A stretch of 64,000 nucleotides of DNA. It comes from Closterium sp. NIES-65 (lineage: Eukaryota; Streptophyta; Zygnematophyceae; Desmidiales; Closteriaceae). Under the pieces are notes generated by a model. That model was not told where the DNA came from. It made no database searches and was given only the letters and a program-made list of their open reading frames with translations. The position numbers and the translations under genes are program-made. Numbering within the stretch: the stretch's first letter is position 1; each line of letters opens with the position of its first letter. The stretch lies in contig CANXME010002654.1 in NCBI GenBank assembly GCA_948144175.1, positions 1,550,001 through 1,614,000 of the forward strand, given 5' to 3'. Shown in pieces: positions 21,501 to 30,348 of the stretch.

Positions 21501-21538
21501 CCCTCAGCGTCAAAGGTAAGAACATTGGGGGTGGCCAT
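15596..21538 (-). CDS. Copia gag-pol polyprotein of C4 (1,980 codons)
   Basis: The whole copia polyprotein is in one frame. I chose the ATG giving MATPNVLTFDAEGR because C10 (MATPSVLNF) and C13 (MATPTVLTF) start alike; an ATG seven codons upstream is possible. Gag comes first (about 1-230), then a Gly-rich tract (about 265-350) and a Gln-rich run. A Cys/His knuckle follows (about 410-435). Protease is marked by LDSGASRSFF (about 535), the pre-integrase zinc region by WHHRLGHPS...CVPC (about 690-730). The integrase acidic residues lie in MDVWGP (about 756), HSDRGGEF (about 825) and NGIAERR (about 860). A linker of GGAEP repeats (about 1080-1150) leads to RT with YVDD (about 1654) and RNase H with DASWADD, GSSCEAEIYAGAMAAQE and YVDNKAMLAL (about 1824-1915). 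Function is known for the family: particle formation, maturation, cDNA synthesis and integration. Confidence 0.95.
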   Translation of the reverse strand: MATPNVLTFDAEGRAIDFAVWIEDLQLYLLCDAIDEVSLFDFVSGAVPAPPADADSAVRSKWATRDAAARLAVRRHLPSSERAHFSQCKTAQALYDAVVARYSSPSSATLSRLMLPFLFPDLASFPTVADLVTHLRASDTRYRAALPAEFRAANPPPMYITLYFLVTRLPESLRVVRDQFLSVCPTTLTVDLLEESLLAAEKSIVTVGASRGDPRTPIFEGCGPSPLLPSVASAAAADLTGFESVGAASAPSGRRRTGKGKGGKGAGGARGGGGGGGGGGGGSGGGGGGGGGSGGTGGGGGGGGGGGGGSGGGGGSGGSDGPGGGGGGGDGGGGGGGGGSGGGGRSGSSQRSSSGGGQRQQQQQQQPQQQPQQQQRSRTVPAPQQLREWYSQRQRGGALGPCTYVLRTGDRAGERCGGAHTARRCFGRLTDAWRQQFPEAAEIPRWGELSRAGVAIYDLDFDAILSAMYAAIGSDEDDCYRCFPPDPGIGTAASGTSEAAALGASASVLSGAGESALSGTVSASASHTFTLDSGASRSFFRDRTTLTPLSRPVAVSLADPSGGPVLSRFSTVLPCPAAPSGTLTGLYLPSFSTNLVSGADLQDAGVHQFTPARQRVTHCTEADTGRHLATFTRRPGSSLYTLTTASPPGAESGRVTSSGQVFAAASRSGPESAPCSCRRLSHETLLWHHRLGHPSLLRLRGMASRVLVSGLPRSLPPLPPGPGPTCVPCVEGRQRAAPHSSQFPPTEAPLQTLHMDVWGPARVRGQGQERYFLLVVDDYSCYTTVFPLRSKGEVTAVLIDWIHAARLQLRRSFGSDFPVLRLHSDRGGEFSSGLLRAYCRARGIRQTFTLPDSPQQNGIAERRIGMVMDVARTSMMHAAAPHFLWPFAVRYAAHQINLHPRVSRPETSPALLWTGKVGDASAFRVWGSRAFVRDLSADKLSPRASPCVFLGFPPDAPGWQFYHPTSRRVLSSQDVTFDESVPYYRLFPYRTPSLPPPPLFLVPGPPPVVPLPPQGPAPSGVSQVDAVEPVEVTGDSGAAAGAEPGGAEPGGVVPGGAESGGAGSGGAVPGGAEPGGAEPGVAEPGGAEPGGAVPGGAVSRGAEPGGAVPGGASSRREPLSPQELREWFARRWRRAAGAGGSSAAEGTAAARPAGARTVGAGAAESESSPGAGPAEGAGAEPAVGGPTDSAPGAAAGGSGASGGAAGGATGVGAPAGAAGAVPAVSSVAARPRPYFVPLLQQVLGLTPPPPPLEGPQPVRSQPQLQRASPLPAPSPYTGPTGGLTERREPASRPVSPVRPERASGRGSRQRPPPVPGTHRMSLRPSTAPLRAPLPSPPASSLPALADPESDALRAASPTVTRLLATAVTDPSFESSAASALVTELVDFAARCRLDYAARLVTESESACPPSVGGECALGTDVLEDRQEEFQCLAAASPRLASVLLAPEGDPDAPDIPTPRSYAEAIEGPYSSQWQAAMDAEMASWKSTGTYVDAVPPPGANIVSGMWIFRVKRPPGSPPVFKARYVARGFSQRQGVDYFQTFSPTPKMTTLRVLLHVAAHRDYELHSLDFSTAFLQGSLHEEIWLRRPPGFTGSFPPGTQWSLRRPVYGLRQAPREWHDTLRTTLAALGFAPSTADPSLFLRTDTSLPPFYILVYVDDLVFATADTAGLAYVKSELQKRHTCTDLGELRSYLGLQITRDRARRTITLTQSHMVQQVLQRFGFTYSSPQATPLPTRHSLSALPSDESVESSGPFAELVGCLMYLMTCTRPDLAYPLSILARFVAPGRHRPEHMAAAKRVLRYLCSTSGMGLVLGGRSPVVLTGHADASWADDQATQRSSQGYTFSLGSGSVSWRATRSSSVLGSSCEAEIYAGAMAAQELRWLTYLLTDLGEQPRSPPVLYVDNKAMLALCREQRLEHRTKHIALRYFLARELQQRGQLRLAYVASEANTADVFTKALAPCDHQRCCTQLGLVPVLPHLLSS

Positions 21539-21599
21539 GACAGCAGCTGAAAATCTCACCGGGCTGGGAGAGGCGGGTAGGTCAGCAGCAGAGAAACAG

Positions 21600-22430
21600 C
21601 AGCACGGCTCCGCAGGCGGCTCGGGCAGCGCGGGCGGCTCGGCGGCGGCTTGGGCGGCGGCTCGGCGGCGGTTCGGCGGCGGCTCGGCGGCGGCTCGGCG
21701 GCGGCTCAGGCGGCGGCGGCTCGGCGGCGGCTCGGCTGCTGCTGGGCGGCGCGGGCGGCTCGGGCGTCACGGGCGGCTCGGCGGCGGCTCTGGCGGCTCG
21801 GCGGCGGCTCGGGCGGCGGCTCGGCGGCGGCTCGGCGGCGGCTCGGCGACGGCTCGGCGGCGGCTCGGCGGCGGCTCAGGCGGCGGCGGCTGCTGCTGGG
21901 CGGATCGGCGGGGCCGCGTAGCAGAGTGGCGGCGGGGCCGCGACCGAAGAGTGCGGCGGGGCCGCGTAGCAGGGGGCGGCGGGGCCGCGTAGCAGAGGGC
22001 GGCGAGGCCGCGTAGCAGAGGGCGGCGAGGCCGCGTAGCAGAGGGCGGCGGGGCCGCGTCCGAAGAGAGCGGCGGGGCCGCGTAGCAGGGGGCGGCGGGG
22101 CCGCGTAGCAGAGGGCGGCGAGGCCGCGTAGCAGAGGGCGGCGGGGCCGCGATCGAAGGGCGGCGGGGCCGCGTAGCAGAGGGCGGCGGGGCCGCGTAGT
22201 AGAGGGCGGCGGGGCCGCGTAGCAGAGGGCGGCGGGGCCGCGAGGCAGAGGGCGGCGGGGTCGCGTAGCCGAGGGCGGCGGGGCCGCGATCGAAGGGCGG
22301 CGGCGGGGCCGCGTAGCAGAGGGCGGCGGGGCCGCGATCGAAGGGCGGGGGGGCCGCTAGGGAAGGGCGGCGGAGCCGCGAGGGGAAGGGCGGCGCAACG
22401 GTCCGCTAGGGGCGACACGACGGGTCGCTA
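21600..22430 (-). repeat. GC-rich tandem-repeat leader of C4
   Basis: Between PBS and gag lie two arrays as read on the plus strand: GGCGGCTCGGCGGCG units (about 21600-21895) and GGCGGCGGGGCCGCGTAGCAGA units of about 20-24 bp (about 21900-22400). C10 carries a relative of the second array (about 55555-55930), while the other copies carry different repeats at this position. Confidence 0.75.
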
Positions 22431-22504
22431 AAAAAAACGCGCCTCGGGGCGCGGTTCGGTGGGCCCTAGAAGCAGTCCCTAGGAGGGAACCTGCTCTGAT
22501 TCCA

Positions 22505-22636
22505 TGTGGAAACAAAGAACGAGAATGGAATGACTATGAACGAAGTGAGTACAAATAGGAAACCCTAATTGGGTTGTACCCCCTATGGGATACCCCACTA
22601 TAGCCTACAGAAACAAGTAAGCTATAAGTTCTGACA
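22505..22636 (-). repeat. 5' LTR of copia C4
   Basis: It is 132 bp and identical to the 3' LTR. The PBS (CCTGCTCTGATTCCA on the plus strand) abuts it at 22490-22504. Confidence 0.95.
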
Positions 22637-22904
22637 GTCCATGTTGTTGGAAGAAACTGGTCTACTCCACTACGTTACGATCGTGTATGAGCCACGCTGA
22701 CACACTCGGAGGAGAGCCATAACTGGCATTGCTGATGCTGCTAATTTACCTGAATGTGTCAAGGTAGCTCCTGTCACACCACTCAAGCAGCTACCGATCG
22801 AACCAGGGCATCAAATCAATCTCAACAGGCTTGGCAAGGCAGGTTCGGAGGAGCCAATCTAACAAAGCTATTGAAGCAACAGTACCAACATGAGGGGTGT
22901 ATCG
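22637..22904. other. Host-like spacer between C4 and C5
   Basis: This is 268 bp of moderate base composition between the target duplications of the two elements. It continues the sequence left of 15267. One short frame continuing across the C4 site ends at 22690. Nothing else is supported. Confidence 0.5.
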
Positions 22905-23036
22905 TATCAAACATTATATATGTTGTGCTTGCTTAGGCTATAGTGGGTTAGCCTATAGAGGGTACACAATTCTAGGGTTAGGTACTTGTACTGATTTCAC
23001 TGTTAGTTCAATCATTCCTGTTCGTTCATTTCAACA
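22905..23036 (+). repeat. 5' LTR of copia C5
   Basis: It is 132 bp, ends TTTCAACA, and the PBS follows. The 3' copy gives the expected TGTCAAAC start. The shared core reads GGCTATAGTGGGTTA here. Confidence 0.9.
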
Positions 23037-23089
23037 TGGTATAGAGCAGGTCCTTCGCTAGGACCGTTTTAGGGCCCACCACTACCTAC

Positions 23090-23640
23090 CTACCTACCTA
23101 CCTAACTGCGCCCTAGGGCGCCTCGTTTTTCACGGCCCCCTAAGGCAAGGCGACCCGCGACCCGCCCCTTAGTGGCTCGCGCGCCGCCCCTTAAGGCCCC
23201 GTCAGCCCCCGCGCTCGCCCCTTACGGCCCCGCGCTCGCCCCTTAGCGACCCCCGTCGGCCCCGCGCTCGCCCTTAGCGGCCCTTTACGGCCAAGCGCTC
23301 GCCCCTAGAGGCCCCGAACGGCCCCGCGCTCGCCCTTAGCGGCCCCTTACGGCCCCGCACTCGCCCCTAGAGGCCCCGATCGGCCCCGCGCTTGCCCTTA
23401 GCGGCCCCTTACGGCCCCGCGCTCGCCCCTAGAGGCCCCGAACGGCCCCCCCAGAACGCGCCGCCTGACCCGAGCAGCCCGAACCGAGCCGCCCAGCCCA
23501 AACCGAGCCGCCCGAACCGAGCCGCCCAGCCCAAACCGAGCCGCGCCGCCCGAACCTAGCCACGCCGCCCTTCCCGAGCCGCGCCACCCTACCTGAACCG
23601 AGCCGCGCCGCCCGTACTGGACCGAGCCGCCCTACCTGAG
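23090..23640 (+). repeat. GC-rich tandem-repeat leader of C5
   Basis: GGCCCCGCGCTCGCCCCTTAG-type units of about 35-60 bp (about 23150-23450) are followed by CCGAGCCGCCC-type units (about 23460-23640). The array differs from the leaders of the other copies although it holds the same place between PBS and gag ATG. Confidence 0.7.
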
Positions 23641-23695
23641 TCGCACTGCCTACTGTTTTTGGGGTGCCCCTATTGCTATTACTCCTACTACTGCT

Positions 23696-26600
23696 ATGGC
23701 TAGCCCTCCTGTGCTGGCTTTCAATGCTGAGGGCCGCCTAGTGAAGTTCGAAACCTGGCTAGATGATCTACACCTCTTCCTACAGCTCACTGCCAAGGAC
23801 GACATCTCACTATATGATCACGCCCTAGGCCATGCTCCTTCTCCTGCTGCTACTGCTGACAGCACTGCCCGCTCATAGTGGCTGACTCGAGACGCCCACG
23901 CTCGCTTCGCTATTCGCAACTCCCTTCCGATAGATGAGCCCAAGCACTTTGGGCAGCACAAGACTGCACGGGCACTGTACACTGCTGACGTTGCTCGCTA
24001 CTCCTCACCGGCCTCTGCCGCACTAGGCTGTCTCTCTCTTCCCTACCTGTTCCCCGACTTAGCCTCTTTCCACACAGTCGCTGACCTCATTACGCACCTC
24101 CGCACTAGTGAGGCTTGCTTCCGCGCCGCCACGCCTGATGAGTTCCTTGCCAAGAACCCACCCCCACTCTGGCTCACTCTCTACCACCTAGTCACCCGCC
24201 TCCCTGACACTCTGCGCTCAGTCAGGGACCACTTCCTAGCTCGCTGCCCCACTGAGCTCACCATTGCCCTCCTCCAGAAGGAACTCCTTGCAGCTGAGGC
24301 TAGCATAGTCGCTGTAGGTGCCTCTCGTGGCGACCCCCGTACCCCGGTCTTTGAATGGTGTTCTCCTTCCCCCCTTCTTCCCTCTGTCACCTCTGCTGAT
24401 GCTGTTGACCTCCTTGGTGCTGAGAAGGTCGGGACTGCGTCTGCTTCGAGCGGGCGCCGCAGCGGCAAGGGCAAAGGGGGCAAGGGCGGTGGCGGTGACA
24501 GCGGGGGAGGCGGTGGTGGGGGCGGTGGCGGCGGTGGGGGTGGTGGTGCGACTGGAGGGGCTAGTGGCAGCGGTGGGGGTGGTGGCCGCAGCGGCGGGGG
24601 AGGTGGCAGGGGCGGAGGCGGTGGTGGGGGTGGCGGTGGACGCGGCGGTGGCAGGGGCTGGGGTGGTCGAGGAGGTGGCGGCGGCGGTGGTGGTCGTGGA
24701 GGCGCTGGCGGTGGCCAGGGCCAGCAGCACACTCTGTCGCCCTAGGAGGTCCGTGAGTGGTACTCTCAGCACGGGGGGGGGGGGGGGGGGGGGGGGGGGT
24801 GGGGGGGGGGGGGTGGCTTTAGCTGCACGTACGTCATTCGCACTGGTGACCGCACTAGTCAGTCGTGTTGGGGACCGCACGCCACACAGCGCTGCTTTGC
24901 TCGTCTCAACGACGCTTGGCGTGTTCAGCTCCCTCAGACCACTCAGCTGCCCCGCTGGGTTGATCTCCTGAAGAAGGGGATTGATATCTATGCTCTAGAC
25001 TTTGATGCTATTCTCACTGCTATGTATATGATGTCTACTAGTGGAGAGGGTGCTGAGTGCCTGTGTGTGCCGCCCGACCCAGGCATAAGGACCAGTGCGT
25101 CTGCCGCTCCAGGTACTCGCGTGTCTGCTACCCCAGGTGCTGGTGAGGCAGCTGCTCTAGGTGCTTGTGCGTCTGCACCCCCTGGTACTGAGTCGACAGA
25201 AGCACTGCACACCTTCACACTGGACTCAGGTGCTTCTTGCTGCTTCTTTCGTGACCGCACTACCCTTGAGCCGCTTGCTCGGCTAGTTGCTGTCTCCCTC
25301 GCTAACCCCTCTGGGGGTCTGGTCATTGCGACCTCCTCCACTGTCCTTCTTTGTCCTACGGTCCCGTCAGGCATACTGTCAGGTCTCCACCTCCCCTCAT
25401 TCTCTACGAACTTGGTGGCTGGTAGTGCACTCCAAGACGGGCGTGTTCACCAGTTCACCCCTGCCTACGAGCGCGTGACACACTGCACGTGTGCTCGTAC
25501 GGGCCGCCACTTGGCTACCTCCACTCGGCAGCCGGGGTCGGACCTGTACACACTGACCACTGAGTTCCCTCAGGTCGCTGCATCTGCGTCCGCGTCAGGT
25601 CAGCTGTTTGCCCCTTGCTCGTGTCGCTCTCTGGCGCATGAGACTGTCCTCTGACACCACCGACTTGGCCACCCGTCTGAGCAGCGCCTTCGGCCATGCA
25701 CTCCCGGTACCTTGTCCCCGGTCTTCCCAGAGTCCTCCCTCCCCTCCCACACTCGCCTGCTCCTCCCTGTCTTCCCTGCGTCCAGGGGCGGCAGCACGCC
25801 GCTCCTCACTCCTCCTCGTTTCCCCCGACGACTGCTCCCTTGCAGACGCTCCACATGGACGTGTGGGGCCCAGCCCGCGTCCGTGGTCAGGGTCGGGAGA
25901 GGTACTTCCTGATAGTTGTTAACGACTACTCGCGCTACACCACGGTCTTCCCCTTGCGCACCAAGGGTGAGGTCCCTGATGTCTTGATCCCTTGGATCCG
26001 CAGAGCCCGTCTCCAGCTCTGGGAGCGTTTCCACTCGGACTTTCCTGTCCTTCGCTTGCACTCTGACAGAGGTGGTGAGCTCTCCTCCGACCTCTTGGCA
26101 GCCTACTGTGCTGAGCACGGCATTGAGCAGTCGTTCACGCTTCTGGCCTCTCCACAGCAGAATGGGATTGCAGAGCACCGCATTGGCCTGGTTATGGAGG
26201 TCACCCGTACCTCCTTGATCCATGCGGCTGCCCCCCACTTTCTATGGCCGTTTGCGGTCCGGTACGCTGCGCATCAGCTCAACCTCTAGCCCCGTGTCTC
26301 CTTGCCGGAGACCTTGCCCACACTGCTATGGACAGGGGAGGTTGGCGATTCGTTGCGTTTCCGGGTCTTGGGATCTCGAGCTTTTGTCCGCGATACGTCT
26401 GCAAACAAGCTCTCCTCCCGTGCTGTTACCGACGTCTTCCTCGGCTTTGTCCCGGACGCGCCTGGTTGGCAGTTTTACCACGCCACCTCGCGTCGAGTCT
26501 TGCCCTCTCACGATGTCACTTTTGACGAGTCCATCCCCTACTACCGCCTCTTCCCCTACCGCACTGCCCCGCTCCCCCCCACGCCTCTCTTCCTCGCGCC

Positions 26601-29166
26601 AGGTGCTGCTGTCGTAGACCCCCTCCCCCCTCAGGGTGCCGCTCCCCTAGGTGTGTCTCAGGTCGACCCGGTTGAGCCTGTTGAGGTAGCTGTCGACTCT
26701 CGTCCTGCTGTGGGTGCGGAGCCTTGGGGTGCTGAGCCTGGGGGTACGGAGCCTGTGGGTACTGAGCGTGGGGGTGCGGAGCCTGGGGGTGCGGAGCCTG
26801 GGGGTGCGGAGCCTGGGGGTGCAGAGCCTGGGGGTGCTGAGCCGTATGGTGCGGAGCCTGGGGGTGCTGAGCCTGGTAGTACTGAGCTTGGGGGTGCTGA
26901 ACCGCAGAGTCCGGAATCTGGGGATTCTGAGTCTGGAGGTCCTGAGCCTAAGGGTCCTACACCTGGCGGAGCCCTCTCCTCGGAGCAGCTGCGTGAGTGG
27001 TACTTCCAGTACTGCAGCCTCAGGAGAGGTACCTCTGGAGCCAGGCGTACTACTGGGACTGGTGCTAGTGATTCTCCTCCTAGCTGGGAGCTCCCCTCCC
27101 GTGAGCGGATCCGTGAGTGGTTTTAGCGGCGCTGCACTCTACAGAGTAGCGCGCCTGGTGTCGCGGACCCCGCTGCAGCTGGTGGTGCTACCGGCGCCAG
27201 AGACTCTACTGGTTCTGTTGGTGCTGCGGCCCCAGAGGTTGGAGCTGTTTCTGGTGCTGCGGACCCGGGCGTTGGAGCTACAGCTGGTGCTGCGGACCCG
27301 GGCGCTGGTGCTGCTGCTGGTGCTGAGGACCCGGGCGTTGGAGCTGCTACTGGTACTGAGGACCCGGGCGTTGGAGCTGCTGCTGGTGCTGAGGACCCTA
27401 GAGCTGGTGCTGCTGCTGGTGCTGTGGAGTCGGGCGTTGGAGCTGCTCCTGGTGCGGAGGACCCTGGCGGTGGTGTCTCTGCTGGTTCTGGAGTCGCTCC
27501 ACGGTAGCGGCCGTACTTCGTTCTGCTCCTTCAGCAGGTTCTTGGTCTCCCGCCTTCTCTCGGTCCACTTGACATCCCGACTCCGCGCTCTTACGCGGAG
27601 GCGATAGAGGGTCCCTACTCCTCTTAGTGGCAGGCAGCTATGGACACAGAGATGGCTTCCTGGAAGTCCACAGGCACCTACGTTGACGCTGTTCCCCCTC
27701 CTGGGGCAAACATCGTTAGTGGCATGTGGATCTTCAGGGTGAAGCGACCGCCGGGTTCTCCGCCTGTCTTCAAGGCGCGTTACGTGGCTCGTAGCTTGAG
27801 TCAGCGGAAGGGAGTTGACTACTTTTAGACCTTCTCTCCCACCCCGAAGATGACCACTCTTCGGGTACTGCTGCACATAGCTACTCACCGTGACCACGAG
27901 CTACACTCTCTTGACTTTAGCACTGCTTTCTTGCAGGGCAGCCTGCACGAGGAGATCTGGCTGCGTTGCCCACCTGGTTTCACTAGGTCTTTTCCTCCTG
28001 GCACCCAATGGAGCCTTCGACGGCCAGTCTACGGTCTCCGCCAGGCACCGTGTGAGTGGCACGACACACTGAGGACTACACTTGCGGCTCTTGGGTTTGC
28101 TCCCTCTATTGCCAACCCGTCGCTGTTTCTACGCATCGACACTTCTCTGTCGCCGTTCTACATCCTCGTGTACGTCGACGACTTGGTCTTTGCCACAGCT
28201 GACACTGCTAGACTCGCCTACGTGAAGTCCGAGCTGCAGAAGAGACACACGTGCACAGACCTGGGTGAACTGCGCAGCTACCTTGGCTTGCAGATCACCC
28301 GGGACACAGCACGCTGCACCATCACCCTGACCCAGTCACACATGGTGCAGCAGGTCCTTCAGCGCTTTGGCTTCACATACTCCTCGCCTACGGCCACTCC
28401 TCTGCCTACTCGCCACTCGCTCTCAGCTCGCACTCGCTCTCAGCTCTAGGGATGAGTCCCTAGAGTCGAGTGGCCCGTACCCAGAGCTTGTTGGCTGCCT
28501 CATGTACCTGATGACCTGCACACGACCTGACCTTGCATACCCTCTTAGCATTCTCGCATACTATGTTGCTCCTGGGAGACAACGACCAGAGCACATGGCT
28601 GCAGCGATGAGGGTGTTGCGCTACTTGTGCAGTACGTCGGGCATGGGGCTAGTGCTTGGAGGGTGGAGTCCAGTGGTCCTCACTAGTCAGGCAGACGCTT
28701 CTTGGGCTGACGAACAGGCTACGCAGCGATCGTCACAGGGTTACACCTTCAGCCTTGGTTCGGCTCTGTTTCGTGGCGGGCTACTCGCTTGTCTTCGGTT
28801 CTCGGCTCCAGTTGTGAGGCTGAGATGTACGCAGGGGCCATGGCTGCACAGGAGCTTCGCTGGCTCACCTACCTACTGACCGACCTTGGAGAGCCGCCTC
28901 GTTCTCCTCCAACCCTGTACGTAGACAACAAGGCCATGCTGGCCTTGTGTCAAGAGCAAAGACTGGAGCACAGAACAAAGCACATTGCTCTCCGCTACTT
29001 CCTTGCTCGTGAGCTACAGCAGCGTGGTCAGTTGCGGCTTGCGTACGTGGCCTCTGAGGCCAACACTGCTGATGTCTTCACCAAGGCACTTGCGCCTTGT
29101 GATCATCAGCGCTTCTGCACCCAGCTGGGTCTTGTACCTGTCTTGCCTCACTTGCTCACCTCTTGA
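23696..29166 (+). pseudogene. gag-pol remnant of C5
   Basis: Recognisable parts: gag start MASPPVLAFNAEGRLVKFE (23696), a Gly-rich tract (about 24460-24720), and a zinc knuckle with C-X13-C-X3-H-X4-C spacing (about 24830-24900). Protease follows with LDSGASCCFF (about 25225), then the pre-integrase region (about 25620-25800). Integrase (MDVWGP near 25857, HSDRGGEL near 26062, NGIAEHR near 26163) leads to a GGAEP repeat linker (about 26710-26990). RT with YVDD (near 28170) and RNase H (to 29166) end the frame. Protein similarity to C4 is high throughout. It is a broken copy. Confidence 0.85.
24773..24813 (+). repeat. Long poly-G tract
   Basis: A run of 27 G residues, one T, then 13 more G lies at the end of the Gly-rich gag region of C5. 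Such a run would form G-quadruplexes readily and may also reflect imprecise assembly. Confidence 0.8.
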
Positions 29167-29378
29167 CCTTGCTTGTACTACTACATATATATATATACCT
29201 GCTCTTGCTTGTGTAGCCTTATATATATATGTACTCCTGCATGTTAACTGGCCTTGTGGCCTTGAACTTGTGCTCGGAATGTGTGGTGACTTTGTGATCC
29301 ACCCTGAGCTTGCTTTGCTTTGCTTTACTTGACTGGTCTTGTGACCCCTCGTTCTCCCCCACTTCGCCTATGGGGGTG

Positions 29379-29510
29379 TGTCAAACATTGTATATGTTGT
29401 GCTTGTTTAGGCTACACTGGGTTAGCCTATAGGGGGTACACAATTCTAGGGTTAGGTATTTGTACTGATTTCACTGTTAGTTCAATCATTCCTGTTCGTT
29501 CATTTCAACA
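29379..29510 (+). repeat. 3' LTR of copia C5
   Basis: It is 132 bp, TGTCAAACATT...TTTCAACA, preceded by the purine tract and followed by the TATCG duplication. Confidence 0.92.
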
Positions 29511-29515
29511 TATCG

Positions 29516-29765
29516 CGATGTTTCTGCTAGCGCTTAAGTGTGAGAATGGAACAGTTGAATTTTGTGGCGGTCAAGCCGAAATATTTTGACATTTGGTATA
29601 CAAATTCCCTTAGATAGCTGCGAGGGCACGATACACGGTACCTAGGCCCTCTTGAACTTCAGCTAGAGCAGAAGCATGTCTTCCGTTCCCCAAGCACGGC
29701 TACGACCGTTTTTTGTTGTATATGTTTTTAATGCGGTGTTTTTTTTCAATTATTTATATATACAT
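29516..29765. other. Host-like spacer right of C5
   Basis: AT-rich sequence including runs such as TTTTTTGTTG. No gene, RNA or repeat that I can support. Confidence 0.4.
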
Positions 29766-30348
29766 ATATAAAACAGAAGGTGAGCGACTGAACCTCCATG
29801 AGATTGAACCAGCAAAGATAATGAAAGTGTACCTCTGGAACGACCACTGGGTCTCGTGGTCGGTCGGCCCAGGAAGCGTCTGAGTGCCAAGTGAGCACAA
29901 CTCGACCCTTTCCTCCAAGTACAAGCCCCATGCTTGATGTACTGCACAAGTAACGGAGTACCCTTTGTGCAGCCCAGAGGTGTTTACGGCGGTGCTTCCC
30001 GGGCCCAACCAAGCGCGACAGGATGCTAAGAGGTTACGCGAGGTCAGGTTGAGTGCAAGTCATCAGATACATGAGGCAACCCACAAGCTCTAGATACGGA
30101 CCACTCGACTCTACGGACTCGTCCGAAGGTGGAGCTGAGAGCGAGTGGCTTGTAGGAAGAGGATTGGGCTGTGGCGAGGAGAACCAAAAGCAGAAGCACT
30201 AAAAACATTGCACCATGTGAGACTAAGTTAGAATGATGGTGCGCGCTGCTCCGTCCCGGGTGATATGCGGGCCAAGATAGCTCTGCAGCTCACCTAGGTC
30301 AATGTAGGTGTGTCTCTTCTGTAGCTTCGCCTTCACAAGGGCCAGTGT

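Larger units (their letters stand above)
15267..22636 (-). mobile_element. Copia element C4, looks whole and very young
   Basis: A minus-strand Ty1/copia of 7,370 bp. Its two 132-bp LTRs (15267-15398 and 22505-22636) are identical base for base by eye. It is flanked by the 5-bp target duplication GTCCA (15262-15266 and 22637-22641). The PBS lies inside the right LTR (read on the minus strand, TGGAATCAGAGCAGG) and the purine tract TATGGGGGTG lies just inside the left LTR. One continuous gag-pol frame fills most of the interior. No break is apparent. Identical LTRs mean insertion was recent relative to every other copy here. Whether it is transcribed cannot be told from sequence. Confidence 0.95.
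22905..29510 (+). mobile_element. Copia element C5, complete ends, broken, middle-aged
   Basis: A plus-strand Ty1/copia of 6,606 bp with 132-bp LTRs (22905-23036 and 29379-29510) that differ at 7 positions by eye. It is flanked by the 5-bp target duplication TATCG (22900-22904 and 29511-29515). The PBS (TGGTATAGAGCAGG, from 23037) and purine tract (CTATGGGGGTG before 29379) are present. All the usual parts are recognisable. It carries roughly eight breaks. It is clearly older than C4 and C10. Confidence 0.92.

Noticed and set aside
21600-22420. CRISPR-like direct repeats
   Set aside because: The units are adjacent, with no unique spacers of constant length, and they lie in a eukaryotic retrotransposon leader.
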